From contig CALEJB010000058.1 of NCBI GenBank assembly GCA_937898675.1, forward strand, positions 43,155 through 107,154: DNA of 64,000 nt, read 5' to 3'. The notes beneath the pieces are model-generated. The model was not told the origin of the DNA, did not search any database, and saw only the letters and a program-made list of their open reading frames with translations. Positions 26,502 to 34,715 of the stretch are shown piece after piece. Source of the DNA: an uncultured Prevotellaceae bacterium. Lineage in GTDB: Bacteria > Bacteroidota > Bacteroidia > Bacteroidales > Muribaculaceae. Both the position numbers and the translations under genes were made by a program. Every line of letters begins with the position of its first letter. The first letter of the stretch is position 1.

Positions 26502-26732
26502 ATGGAAGAACAAATCAAGCAAATCATCGCCCGTGTCCTGCATGTGGACGCTGGCATTGTTGTCGATGCGCTCTCGTCGGGCGACATTCCCGAGTGGAAC
26601 TCGATGGGCAATCTTGCCATCCTCAGCACGATAGAGCAGGAACTGGCGGTGGAATTTCCGCTTGAGGACCTGCTTGACCTCACGTCGGTGCGGTCCATTA
26701 TCGACGAGGTTGAAAAACTCAAGAATGTTTGA
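26502..26732 (+). CDS. Acyl carrier protein (ACP-2)
   Basis: A 76-residue carrier protein: IKQIIARVLHVDAGIV at 5-20, then DIPEWNSMGNLAILSTIEQEL, where Ser34 in NSM is the likely modified residue (aspartate replaced by asparagine, leucine by methionine), and VEFPLEDLLDLTSVRSIID as helices II-III. The gene overlaps the acyl ligase by eight bases (26725-26732), so the two are translationally coupled and probably work together: the ligase may load this carrier. Confidence 0.87.
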   Translation: MEEQIKQIIARVLHVDAGIVVDALSSGDIPEWNSMGNLAILSTIEQELAVEFPLEDLLDLTSVRSIIDEVEKLKNV

Positions 26733-28164
26733 ACCGCGCCACAGCCCTGTGCTGTGTGAAATATTTGGCCATGCTGCCGCCGCGCCCGACAAGGTCGCCC
26801 TTGTGGGCGGCGCGCGCCGCGTGACCTATGCCCGCTTGGCGTCAGGCATCACCGAGGCCGCGTGCCTGCTTCAGGAAATGGGCCTCAAGCGCGGCGACCG
26901 CATCGTGCTGATGGCGCACAAGGAGGTGGAGTTTGTCTATCTCTATTTTGCTGCCCATCTGCTGGGGGTGGTCAATGTGGTTGTTGACCCCGTGGCGCCA
27001 GCCGACAGGCTCCGCTATATCGAAGATACCGTCGAGACCGGGGCCGTGTTCGACTCCAGCGCGCTGCGCCGTCTGGACTTGGCCCGTTTTGACGGCTTCA
27101 GCCCCGAATTGCCCCGTGTCGCTGCCGACGATGTGGCCGACGTGATGTTCACCACGGGTACCACGGGCAGGCCCAAGGGCGTGTGCCTGACGCATGCCAA
27201 CGTCGCTGGCTCGGCTGCCAACATAAACGGCTTCATCGGCACCAGTGCCGACGATGTCGAGGCCCTGGGCCTGCCGTTGAGCCATTCCTTTGGGTTGGGG
27301 CGCCTGCGCTGCGTGCTCATGGCGGGCGGCACGATGGTGCTGATGGGCAGTTTCGCCAACCTCAAGGCCTTCTTCACGGCCATAGAGGAAGAACATGTAA
27401 CGGGTTTTGGCATGGTGCCCGCCGTGTGGCAGTACATCAAGCGCCTGAGCGGTCGCCGCATCGCCAAGTATTCCGCCCAGCTGCGGTATATCGAGGTGGG
27501 CAGCGCCGCGTTGCCCCTTGAGGACAAGCGGCTGCTCATGGAACTATTCCCCACGACGCGCCTGTGTGTGCACTACGGCCTGACCGAGGCATCGCGCGCC
27601 TTGTTTGCCGAACTGCACGCCAGTGCCGATGACCTGGAAACAATAGGCCGCCCCGCATCGCCCCTTGTCGAGGCCTGTGTGCTCGACGAGCAGGGCCACG
27701 AGGTGACTGACGGCATAGACGGCGAACTGTGCGTGCGCGGCAACATGGTGTGCCGCTCCTATTTTCTGCCTGGCGACAACGAGGGCGTGTTCTCTGGCGG
27801 CTGGTTCCGCACCGGCGATTGGGGCCATCGCGCCGCCAACGGCAAATTCTACCTCACGGGGCGCAAAAAGGAAATGATTAACGTGGGCGGCGAGAAAGTC
27901 AGCCCCGCTGCCATCGAGTGCGCCATCAAGTCGCTGGGCGTCACCGACTGCGCCTGTGTCGCCATTGCCGACCCCGCCGGCATGCTGGGCGAGGTGCCCA
28001 AGGCCTTTGTGGTGCAGGGCGACTCACCACTGTCGCTCGACGACATCAAGGCACGCCTGGCCGGACTGCTCCCGCCGCACGAGATACCCGTGCAATGGGA
28101 ATGGATTGACGCCATCCCACGCTCCGCGTCGGGCAAAATACAGCGGCTCAAACTCAAGCAATAA
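26725..28164 (+). CDS. Acyl-activating AMP-forming ligase (ANL superfamily)
   Basis: A 479-residue adenylate-forming enzyme that should activate a carboxylic acid with ATP and pass it to a phosphopantetheine thiol. MFTTGTTGRPKGVCLTH at 141-157 is the ATP loop. GLTEASRALFAEL gives the YGxTE-like motif, GWFRTGDWGH the hinge aspartate, and SASGKIQRLKL the C-terminal catalytic lysine. Length is a little short for acyl-CoA synthetases but right for carrier-protein ligases. It overlaps ACP-2 and precedes a ketosynthase III, so it probably supplies the starter acyl unit. Confidence 0.9.
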   Translation: MFEPRHSPVLCEIFGHAAAAPDKVALVGGARRVTYARLASGITEAACLLQEMGLKRGDRIVLMAHKEVEFVYLYFAAHLLGVVNVVVDPVAPADRLRYIEDTVETGAVFDSSALRRLDLARFDGFSPELPRVAADDVADVMFTTGTTGRPKGVCLTHANVAGSAANINGFIGTSADDVEALGLPLSHSFGLGRLRCVLMAGGTMVLMGSFANLKAFFTAIEEEHVTGFGMVPAVWQYIKRLSGRRIAKYSAQLRYIEVGSAALPLEDKRLLMELFPTTRLCVHYGLTEASRALFAELHASADDLETIGRPASPLVEACVLDEQGHEVTDGIDGELCVRGNMVCRSYFLPGDNEGVFSGGWFRTGDWGHRAANGKFYLTGRKKEMINVGGEKVSPAAIECAIKSLGVTDCACVAIADPAGMLGEVPKAFVVQGDSPLSLDDIKARLAGLLPPHEIPVQWEWIDAIPRSASGKIQRLKLKQ

Positions 28165-28178
28165 ACCATCACTGAAAT

Positions 28179-29240
28179 ATGCCACAACTGACAATTAACA
28201 ACGTGCGCATCGCGGGCATGAGCGCCTGTGTGCCCGCCACCGTTGAAGAAAATCTCACGCTCCCCATCTACAAGGACCAGAGCGAGGCCCTCAAGGTCAT
28301 CGCCTCGACAGGCATCGAGCGCCACCACAAGGTGGAGCCCGGCACCACGGCGTCTGACCTGAGCGTCAAGGCTGTCGAGGGCTTGCTTGCCCAGATGGGG
28401 TGGGAGGCTGCCGACGTGGACTGCTTTGCCTACGTCTGCACCTCGCGTGACTATATCGCCCCCCAAACGGCGTGCATCCTGCAGCACCGTCTGGGCCTGC
28501 GCAACGACTGCTGCGTCTTTGACTTGCCGTTTGGCTGCGCGGGCTGGGTGTATGGCATGAGCATCGTCTCGTCGATGATGTCCCACGGCACCTTCAAGCG
28601 CGCCATCCTTGTCGCCGCCGAGACCAACACCTTGAACCGCAGCCCGCGCGACACCGCCGTGCGTCCGCTCTTTGGCGACGCCGCCACGGCCACCGCGCTG
28701 GTGTTTGACCCCGAGTGGACGCATCCCATGAACTTCATGTACGGCGTTGACGGCAGCGGCTATGAGGCCGTGTGGGCGCCTTACGGCGGCATGCGCCACC
28801 CCGTGTGCCCCGAGGCCCTGGAGGAAAAGGAAGTGGCTCCCGGCGTCTATCGCCGCGGCGTGGACATGGTGGTTAACGGCATGGACGTGTTTGGCTTTGC
28901 CATCAAGCAGCCGCCGCGCTCGCTCAAGGCGCTGATTGAAACCTTCAGCATCGACATCGAGACGGTGGACCTGCTGCTGCTGCACCAGGCCAACAAGTTC
29001 ATCGACGAGAAGATACGCAAGGCGGTCAAGATACCGCCCGAGAAAACGCCCTATTGCCTCGAGGAATACGGCAATGTCACCAGCGCCTCGATTCCGCTGA
29101 CGATGGTGTCGCGCTGCGGCGAGCAACTCGCTGGCGGCGATACCCATTGTCTGGCATGCGGTTTTGGCGTGGGGCTGGCATGGGCAAGCATGGAATTCCA
29201 CACCCATGGCGTCAAGAGCACCGGTGTAATCACTTATTAA
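28179..29240 (+). CDS. 3-oxoacyl-ACP synthase III-like enzyme (KS-1)
   Basis: A 353-residue FabH-type ketosynthase. The catalytic triad is complete: Cys120 in LPFGCAGWVYG, His269 in LLLHQANKF, Asn299 in YGNVTSASIP. ILQHRLGLRN before the cysteine and GDAATATALVFD are also typical. It shares the unusual GMRHPV stretch (204-209) with KS-2 at 33259-34308, so the two are sister enzymes. Expected reaction: decarboxylative condensation of an acyl thioester with malonyl-ACP. It lies between the acyl ligase and an ATP-grasp gene. Confidence 0.9.
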   Translation: MPQLTINNVRIAGMSACVPATVEENLTLPIYKDQSEALKVIASTGIERHHKVEPGTTASDLSVKAVEGLLAQMGWEAADVDCFAYVCTSRDYIAPQTACILQHRLGLRNDCCVFDLPFGCAGWVYGMSIVSSMMSHGTFKRAILVAAETNTLNRSPRDTAVRPLFGDAATATALVFDPEWTHPMNFMYGVDGSGYEAVWAPYGGMRHPVCPEALEEKEVAPGVYRRGVDMVVNGMDVFGFAIKQPPRSLKALIETFSIDIETVDLLLLHQANKFIDEKIRKAVKIPPEKTPYCLEEYGNVTSASIPLTMVSRCGEQLAGGDTHCLACGFGVGLAWASMEFHTHGVKSTGVITY

Positions 29241-29255
29241 CCAAACCGAAGCGAT

Positions 29256-30356
29256 ATGTCACAGTATATCAACACCAACAAGGAGTATTACTGGGGCGAC
29301 TGGTATTTCAAGTCCCATGTGATGCCCGCCGAGTTTGACTACAAGGCGCACAAGAGGGAACTGTCGCCCTACTACGAGGAGCGCGGTTTCAAGGTGTCGA
29401 TGATGTTTGCCGACTATTTCTCGCGGCTCAACGGCATCCACAGCGACCGTTACCTGTCGATGGACCTCTACTACTTCTTCGTCATCCCGGCGCTCAACCG
29501 CCACGATTTCAAGGACGCATACCTGGACAAGAATATCTACAGCACATTGTTCCCCAACGTGCGCCAGCCGCTTGCCGTGGTCAAGAACATGAACGGCTGC
29601 TATTACCGCGACGACGAGGAAATCTCCCGCACCCAGGCCATTGCGGCCGTCAAGGCGGCAGGCGGCGAACTCATGATCAAGCCCACTGTCGAGACTTGCA
29701 ACGGCGAGGGCGTGGAACCTATAACTGACTTGGGTGACGGCGCCTTGTCGGCCTTGTTCGACCACTATGGCATCAACTTCATTGTCCAGGAAAAGGTGCG
29801 CCAGCACCCCGACATCCAGCGCGTGAACCCCACGTCGCTCAACTCGATGCGGCTCTATACTTTCCGCCACACCGACGGCACCTATGAGTTCCTGTATCCC
29901 TATGCCCACCTGCGTTTCGGCGGCAAGGGGGCGACCAAGGACAACGTCTCGCAGGGCGGCGGCACTTGCCTGATTGACAGCGACGGCCGCGTGAACGACC
30001 GCGTCTATCGCTTCAAGACCATGCAGGTGTCATCGCTCAAGCAGGAAACGGGTATCGACAGTCTGGTCATCCCCAACTATGCCAAGGTGGCCCAGACGCT
30101 GTTGCAGATGCACAGGCGCTTGCCCTATTTTGACTTTGTGGGCTGGGATGTCACCGTCTTGCCCGACGGCGAGCCGCTGCTCATCGAGTTCAACCTCGTG
30201 CCCAGCGTCGAGGGCCCGCAGATGATGGCAGGCCCCATGTTCGGCGATTTCCTCGATGAGGTCATCGACCGCGCCCGCCAGGTGGAATGCTCGCGTGACC
30301 AGGCCTACCGCAAGGTGTTTGCCAAGGGTTCCACGTTCTACCTGCACATGCAGTAA
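29256..30356 (+). CDS. Sugar-transfer-associated ATP-grasp protein
   Basis: A 366-residue protein matching the ATP-grasp type found with glycosyltransferases (ATPgrasp_ST). GGELMIKPTVETCNGEGVEPI is the ATP-binding lysine region, INFIVQEKVRQHP a second strand, SLNSMRLYTFRH the arginine block, and FVGWDVTVLPDGEPLLIEFNLVPSVEG the metal-binding end. These enzymes are presumed to join a carboxylate to an amine or other nucleophile during glycan decoration; none of the chemistry is proven for this subfamily as far as I know. The residues 1-90 (YYWGDWYFKSHVMP) precede the fold and may bind the acceptor. Confidence 0.83.
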   Translation: MSQYINTNKEYYWGDWYFKSHVMPAEFDYKAHKRELSPYYEERGFKVSMMFADYFSRLNGIHSDRYLSMDLYYFFVIPALNRHDFKDAYLDKNIYSTLFPNVRQPLAVVKNMNGCYYRDDEEISRTQAIAAVKAAGGELMIKPTVETCNGEGVEPITDLGDGALSALFDHYGINFIVQEKVRQHPDIQRVNPTSLNSMRLYTFRHTDGTYEFLYPYAHLRFGGKGATKDNVSQGGGTCLIDSDGRVNDRVYRFKTMQVSSLKQETGIDSLVIPNYAKVAQTLLQMHRRLPYFDFVGWDVTVLPDGEPLLIEFNLVPSVEGPQMMAGPMFGDFLDEVIDRARQVECSRDQAYRKVFAKGSTFYLHMQ

Positions 30357-30380
30357 CAACCGACTATAACAACTAAAGCC

Positions 30381-30959
30381 GTGACCGTCACATCGATAGT
30401 GAACACCGTGTTCAAGTCCTGCAGCCATGTCATCACGCAGGACGGGCTCACCTGGGTGGTCGATTGCGGCGACGTGGACCAGATTCTGCCGCTCGTTGAG
30501 GGCCGCCTGTGCGGCGTGCTGCTCACTCACGGTCATTTCGACCACGTCTATGGCCTGAACAGCCTCATCACGCTCTATCCCCATGTGCTGGTATATACCT
30601 GCCGGGCAGGACTCGACGAACTGGTGAGCGATAAACTGAATTTTTCCCGCTATGCGGGCCTGCCGTTTGTGCTGGATTGTCCCGGCAATGTGTGTCTCGT
30701 CGATGACGGCGCCAGCGTCCCGCTGTTCGACGGAGTAGAGGCGCAGGCCGTGTTCACCCCGGGGCATTGCCCCAGCTGCATCACCTGGGTCGTGGGCGAC
30801 GCGCTGTTCACGGGCGACAGTTACATCCCCGGCATCAAGACGGTGGCCAACATACCGCATTCCGACAAGGCCTTGTCGCTCGAGAGCGAGGCGGTCATCC
30901 GCCGCCTGGCCGAGGGCAGGACAATCTATGCCGGACATCCGTCCAAAACCGAAAACTAA
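30381..30959 (+). CDS. Metallo-beta-lactamase-fold hydrolase
   Basis: A 192-residue MBL-fold enzyme with all metal ligands: LTHGHFDHVYG (His50, His52, Asp54, His55), TPGHCPSCITW, LFTGDSYIPG and IYAGHPSKTEN. It starts with GTG at 30381, which follows an in-frame non-coding gap of 24 bases after the ATP-grasp gene; no ATG gives the whole first strand. Inside a carrier-protein cluster, a stand-alone MBL hydrolase could clear misloaded acyl chains, as BaeB-like enzymes do in trans-AT polyketide systems, or cleave a phosphate or lactone ester. That role is inference. Confidence 0.87.
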   Translation: MTVTSIVNTVFKSCSHVITQDGLTWVVDCGDVDQILPLVEGRLCGVLLTHGHFDHVYGLNSLITLYPHVLVYTCRAGLDELVSDKLNFSRYAGLPFVLDCPGNVCLVDDGASVPLFDGVEAQAVFTPGHCPSCITWVVGDALFTGDSYIPGIKTVANIPHSDKALSLESEAVIRRLAEGRTIYAGHPSKTEN

Positions 30960-30975
30960 ACTACAACATGATATA

Positions 30976-32118
30976 ATGGCTAACAACAAGATTTTACTTT
31001 GTCTGGCTCACATGAGCGGACAGGAAATGAAGTACATACAAGAGGCATTTGACACCAACTGGGTAGTGCCTCTCGGTCCCAATGTCAACGCCTTTGAGGA
31101 GGATTTGGAGCACCTGTGCGGCGAGGGCAAGCATGTCGTCGCCTTGAGCGCGGGCACTGCCGCCATCCATCTGGCCCTCGTCGCCCTGGGCGTCACCCGC
31201 GGCGATGAGGTCATCTGCCAGTCGATGACATTCTCGGCCAGCGCCAACCCCATCGCCTATCAGGGCGCGACGCCCGTGTTTGTGGACAGCGAGCGCGAGA
31301 CCTGGAACATGGACCCCGAACTGCTGGAGCAGGCCATCAAGGACCGCATTGCCAAGACCGGCCGCAAGCCCAAGGCCATCATCCCCGTCTATCTCTACGG
31401 CATGCCCGCCAAGATTGACGCCATCATGGAGATTGCCCGGCGCTACGAGATTCCCGTTGTCGAGGACTCGGCCGAAGCCTTCGGCTCGCGCTACGACGGC
31501 CGCCTGTGCGGCACCTTTGGCCAGTACGGCATCATGAGCTTCAACGGCAACAAGATGATTACCACCAGCGGTGGCGGCGCCCTCATCTGCCCCGACGAGG
31601 CGGCCAAGAAGAAGATTATGTTCTATGCCACCCAGTCCCGCGAGCCCATGCCTTACTACCTGCACAAGGAGATTGGCTACAACTACCGCATGAGCAACAT
31701 CTGCGCAGGCATCGGCCGCGGCCAGATGACGGTGCTCGACGAGCACCTGGCGCATCACCGCCACCTGTGTGACCGGTATGTGGAATTGCTGGGCGGCATC
31801 GACGGCATCGCCGTGCACACGGCCACCGACCCCCGTGCCGAGAGCAACTACTGGCTCAACACCGTCATCATCGACCCGGCGAAGTTCGGCGCCGACTATG
31901 ACACCGTGCGCCTGCACCTCGAGCAGTGCAACATCGAGTCGCGCCCGCTGTGGAAACCCATGCACACCCAGCCCGTGTTCTCGGGCGCGCCGGCCTATGT
32001 CAACGGCGTGAGCGAGGAGTTGTTCGCCACGGGCCTGTGCCTGCCCAGCGGCCCCTGCGTGAGCGACGAGGACGCCGAGCGCGTGGCCCGCGAAATCATC
32101 GCTTGCCGAAGATTCTAA
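30976..32118 (+). CDS. DegT/DnrJ/EryC1-type sugar aminotransferase (PglE-like)
   Basis: A 380-residue PLP aminotransferase that converts a 4-keto nucleotide sugar to a 4-amino sugar. ALSAGTAAIHLALVALGVTRG at 56-76 binds the cofactor phosphate, VVEDSAEAFGSRY supplies the PLP aspartate, and Lys193 in SFNGNKMITTSGGG is the Schiff-base lysine. YNYRMSNICAGIGRGQM is the usual C-terminal block. It is followed 24 bases later by a PglD-type acetyltransferase, the order seen in bacillosamine-type pathways. The required 4,6-dehydratase is not in this window. Confidence 0.92.
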   Translation: MANNKILLCLAHMSGQEMKYIQEAFDTNWVVPLGPNVNAFEEDLEHLCGEGKHVVALSAGTAAIHLALVALGVTRGDEVICQSMTFSASANPIAYQGATPVFVDSERETWNMDPELLEQAIKDRIAKTGRKPKAIIPVYLYGMPAKIDAIMEIARRYEIPVVEDSAEAFGSRYDGRLCGTFGQYGIMSFNGNKMITTSGGGALICPDEAAKKKIMFYATQSREPMPYYLHKEIGYNYRMSNICAGIGRGQMTVLDEHLAHHRHLCDRYVELLGGIDGIAVHTATDPRAESNYWLNTVIIDPAKFGADYDTVRLHLEQCNIESRPLWKPMHTQPVFSGAPAYVNGVSEELFATGLCLPSGPCVSDEDAERVAREIIACRRF

Positions 32119-32142
32119 TCATCCAAAAAATAGTATTGTATT

Positions 32143-32784
32143 ATGAACATTGCAATTTATGGCGCAGGAGGATTTGGCAAGGAAGTGGCTTGCCTGATTG
32201 CCCGCATTGCGCAGCAGGGCGGCGACTGGAACCTGATAGGTTTCTATGACGACTCCAAGCCCGTGGGCACCGAGGTGTCGCGTTACGGCAAGGTGCTGGG
32301 CGGCATGGACCAGCTGCTCAAGGTTGATGAGCCGCTGGCTGTGGCCATAGCCATCAACGACAACAAGGCGGTGTGCCGCATCCGTGAAAGCATCACCAAT
32401 CCCAACATTTCGTTCCCCAACCTCATCGACCCGTCGCTCTTCTTCGTTGACCGCCTGACCTTGACGATGGGCGAGGGCAACATCATCCAGAACGGCTGCA
32501 TGATGTCGTGTGACGTGACGCTGGGCAACTTCAATATCATCAATGACCATGTCGTGGTGGGCCATGACAACCGCATTGGCGACTTCAACGGCATCATGCC
32601 TGGCTGCCACCTGTCGGGCGGCGTCACCATCGGCAATAACAATATGCTGGGCGTGGCCAGCGTGGTCGTGCAGGGCATCACCATTGGCAACGGCATCACT
32701 CTGGGTGCCAATAGCGTGCTCATGACCAAGCCCCGCGACGGCTACACCTATCTGGGCGTGCCCGCCAAGAAGTTTGACTTTTGA
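32143..32784 (+). CDS. PglD/NeuD-type sugar N-acetyltransferase
   Basis: A 213-residue acetyltransferase: Rossmann-like part at 1-90 beginning NIAIYGAGGFGKEVACLIARI, then a hexapeptide left-handed beta-helix from about 115. His141 in VVVGHDNRIGDFNG aligns with the PglD catalytic base. It should acetylate the 4-amino group made by the preceding aminotransferase. It is a close paralogue of the second half of the fusion at 23701-25356 (shared SITNPNI-FPNLI, GNIIQ, CDV, VPAKKFDF). Two such domains with one aminotransferase raise the possibility that they act on different amino groups. Confidence 0.9.
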   Translation: MNIAIYGAGGFGKEVACLIARIAQQGGDWNLIGFYDDSKPVGTEVSRYGKVLGGMDQLLKVDEPLAVAIAINDNKAVCRIRESITNPNISFPNLIDPSLFFVDRLTLTMGEGNIIQNGCMMSCDVTLGNFNIINDHVVVGHDNRIGDFNGIMPGCHLSGGVTIGNNNMLGVASVVVQGITIGNGITLGANSVLMTKPRDGYTYLGVPAKKFDF

Positions 32785-32896
32785 ATCATTGAAACATCCC
32801 GCAGTACAGCAGTGCGCACCAGGGCTTATATAATAAATATTAAAAAATCCTTGTGCATAAAAAATATCTGACTGCCTTCTGCGTTATTAAGTAGTA

Positions 32897-33130
32897 ATGA
32901 CTTTAGAGAAATTCATAGAAAATTTCGTGGAACTGTTTGACGAGACAGATCCCGATACTATACAAGCCAACACTCGGTTCAAGGAACTTGAGGAATGGTC
33001 ATCCCTTCTCGCACTGTCGGTTATTGCGATGGTTGACGAGGAATACGATGTCGAATTTCGCGGCGATGACATCCGCAACAGCAACACGGTCGAGGACCTG
33101 TACCATGTCGTGCTGGAACGCGCCGAGTGA
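32897..33130 (+). CDS. Acyl carrier protein (ACP-3)
   Basis: A 77-residue carrier protein, paralogue of ACP-1. The site is EWSSLLALSVIAMVDEEYDV with Ser36 as the probable phosphopantetheine residue. It lies after a 112-base AT-rich gap in which no promoter consensus was found, and before KS-2 after a 128-base gap. ACP-3 with KS-2 looks like a duplicated copy of the ACP-1/KS-1 pair. Confidence 0.87.
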   Translation: MTLEKFIENFVELFDETDPDTIQANTRFKELEEWSSLLALSVIAMVDEEYDVEFRGDDIRNSNTVEDLYHVVLERAE

Positions 33131-33258
33131 TGACTGCTGATTGATACACAAGCCGCCACAGCCTTGCGCTGATGGCGTCTTTGCCGTAGTATTGCGGCAT
33201 TCGGACTTGAAAAACGCACATCTTTCTTATATATCGTTTTTTATAACCGCCTGACATT

Positions 33259-34308
33259 ATGGCAACAATTACCTATCATGGCGTGGGCATCAAGGCGTTG
33301 AGCGCCTGTGTGCCCAGCAATGTGGTCTATAACAAGGACTTGGGTTATCTCATCCCCGAGGACGAGATTGACAAGGTGATCAACAACATTGGCATTGAGC
33401 AGCGCCGCATCGCCGACGACGGTGTGCTGGCGAGCGACTTGTGCTATAAGGCTGCCGCCCGGCTGCTTGAGGAGGGCGGCATCGCGCCCGAGAGCATTGA
33501 TGTGCTGCTGTTCATGAGCCAGACGCCCGACTACCGCATCCCCGCCACATCCTGCATCCTGCAGCACCGCCTGGGGCTGACCAGGGACACGTTGTGCTTT
33601 GACATCTCGCTGGGCTGCTCGGGCTATTTGTTTGCCTTGAGCACGGCGTTTGCCTATGCCTCGATGGAGGGCGTGAACCGCGTGCTCCTGCTCGACGGCG
33701 AGACCTTTTCCAAGATTGTCAACCGCCGCGACAAGGTGGACTGGCCCCTCTATGGCGACGCCGGCACTGCGACGCTGGTCGAGAAGGGCGACTATGGCGA
33801 CGCCACGTTCATGCTCTATACCGACGGCAGCGGCGAGGACGCCATCAAGGTCAGGGACGGCATGCGCCATCCCGTCACCGCCCACTCCCTCATCGAGCGC
33901 GAGCAGGCCGACGGCAACATCCGCAACGGCATGGAGGTGTTCATGGACGGCATGGACGTCTTTAACTTTGCCATCAGCAAGGTGCCCAAGAGCGTGAAGA
34001 GCCTGCTCAAAGAGACGGGCAAGACGATTGACGATATCGACTACCTGATATTCCATCAGGCCAACCGCTTCATGATGGATTTCATGGTCAAGAAACTCAA
34101 GATACAGCCCGAGCGCGTGCCCTACAGCATCGGCAAGTATGGCAACACGAGCAGCGCTTCGGTGCCGCTCAACATCGCCAGCGAACTGAGCGGCAAACTC
34201 GTCGGCGACCACACCGTGGCATTGAGCGGTTTTGGCGCGGGTCTGAGTTGGGGCGCGGCGCTGATGCAGATGCGCGACTGCAACGTTTTACCCGTGATGG
34301 AGTATTGA
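33259..34308 (+). CDS. 3-oxoacyl-ACP synthase III-like enzyme (KS-2)
   Basis: A 349-residue FabH-type ketosynthase with an intact triad: Cys120 in SLGCSGYLFA, His266 in IFHQANRF and Asn296 in YGNTSSASVP. ILQHRLGLTRD, GDAGTATLVE and the GMRHPV stretch at 201-206 are shared with KS-1. The gene stops at 34306-34308, overlapping the VOC gene by one base (TGATG). Two condensing enzymes allow two elongation steps or two different starter acids. Confidence 0.9.
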   Translation: MATITYHGVGIKALSACVPSNVVYNKDLGYLIPEDEIDKVINNIGIEQRRIADDGVLASDLCYKAAARLLEEGGIAPESIDVLLFMSQTPDYRIPATSCILQHRLGLTRDTLCFDISLGCSGYLFALSTAFAYASMEGVNRVLLLDGETFSKIVNRRDKVDWPLYGDAGTATLVEKGDYGDATFMLYTDGSGEDAIKVRDGMRHPVTAHSLIEREQADGNIRNGMEVFMDGMDVFNFAISKVPKSVKSLLKETGKTIDDIDYLIFHQANRFMMDFMVKKLKIQPERVPYSIGKYGNTSSASVPLNIASELSGKLVGDHTVALSGFGAGLSWGAALMQMRDCNVLPVMEY

Positions 34309-34715
34309 TGGACCCGCAAATGCTTACATTCCACCACATTGGCATCGCCTGCCGCGACATTGAGCGCACGGCGAAGTTTTACACCGCTATGGGTTACACC
34401 GCCTCGCCGGTGGCCTCCGATGCGCTTCAGCATGTCAACATCTGCTTCCTGGATAAAGACGGCGCGCCGCGTGTCGAACTGCTCGCACCGCTTGATGACC
34501 AGAGCCCCGTGCTGCGCACGCTCGACACAGTGGGCGTCACGCCCTACCACATGTGCTATGAGGTCGATGACATCGAGACAGCCATTGCCCAACTGCGTGC
34601 TGACCACCGCCTGATGCTGGTGAGCGGCCCCGTGCCTGCATGCGCCATGGCCGGCAAGCGGGTCGCGTTTTTGTTCCAGAAGCATACAGGATTAATCGAA
34701 TTGGTTGAAAAGTGA
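34308..34715 (+). CDS. VOC-superfamily (glyoxalase/epimerase-like) protein
   Basis: A 135-residue protein of the vicinal-oxygen-chelate fold: LTFHHIGIACRDIERTAKFYTAMG opens the first beta-alpha-beta unit with a metal-ligand histidine, NICFLDKDGAPRVELLAP gives a ligand glutamate, TPYHMCYEVDDIETAI opens the second unit with a histidine, and LFQKHTGLIELVEK ends it with a glutamate. This is the ligand pattern of methylmalonyl-CoA epimerase and glyoxalase I. In a carrier-protein locus an epimerase or isomerase of an acyl intermediate is plausible. It overlaps KS-2 by one base and the next GT2 gene by one base. Confidence 0.85.
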   Translation: MDPQMLTFHHIGIACRDIERTAKFYTAMGYTASPVASDALQHVNICFLDKDGAPRVELLAPLDDQSPVLRTLDTVGVTPYHMCYEVDDIETAIAQLRADHRLMLVSGPVPACAMAGKRVAFLFQKHTGLIELVEK

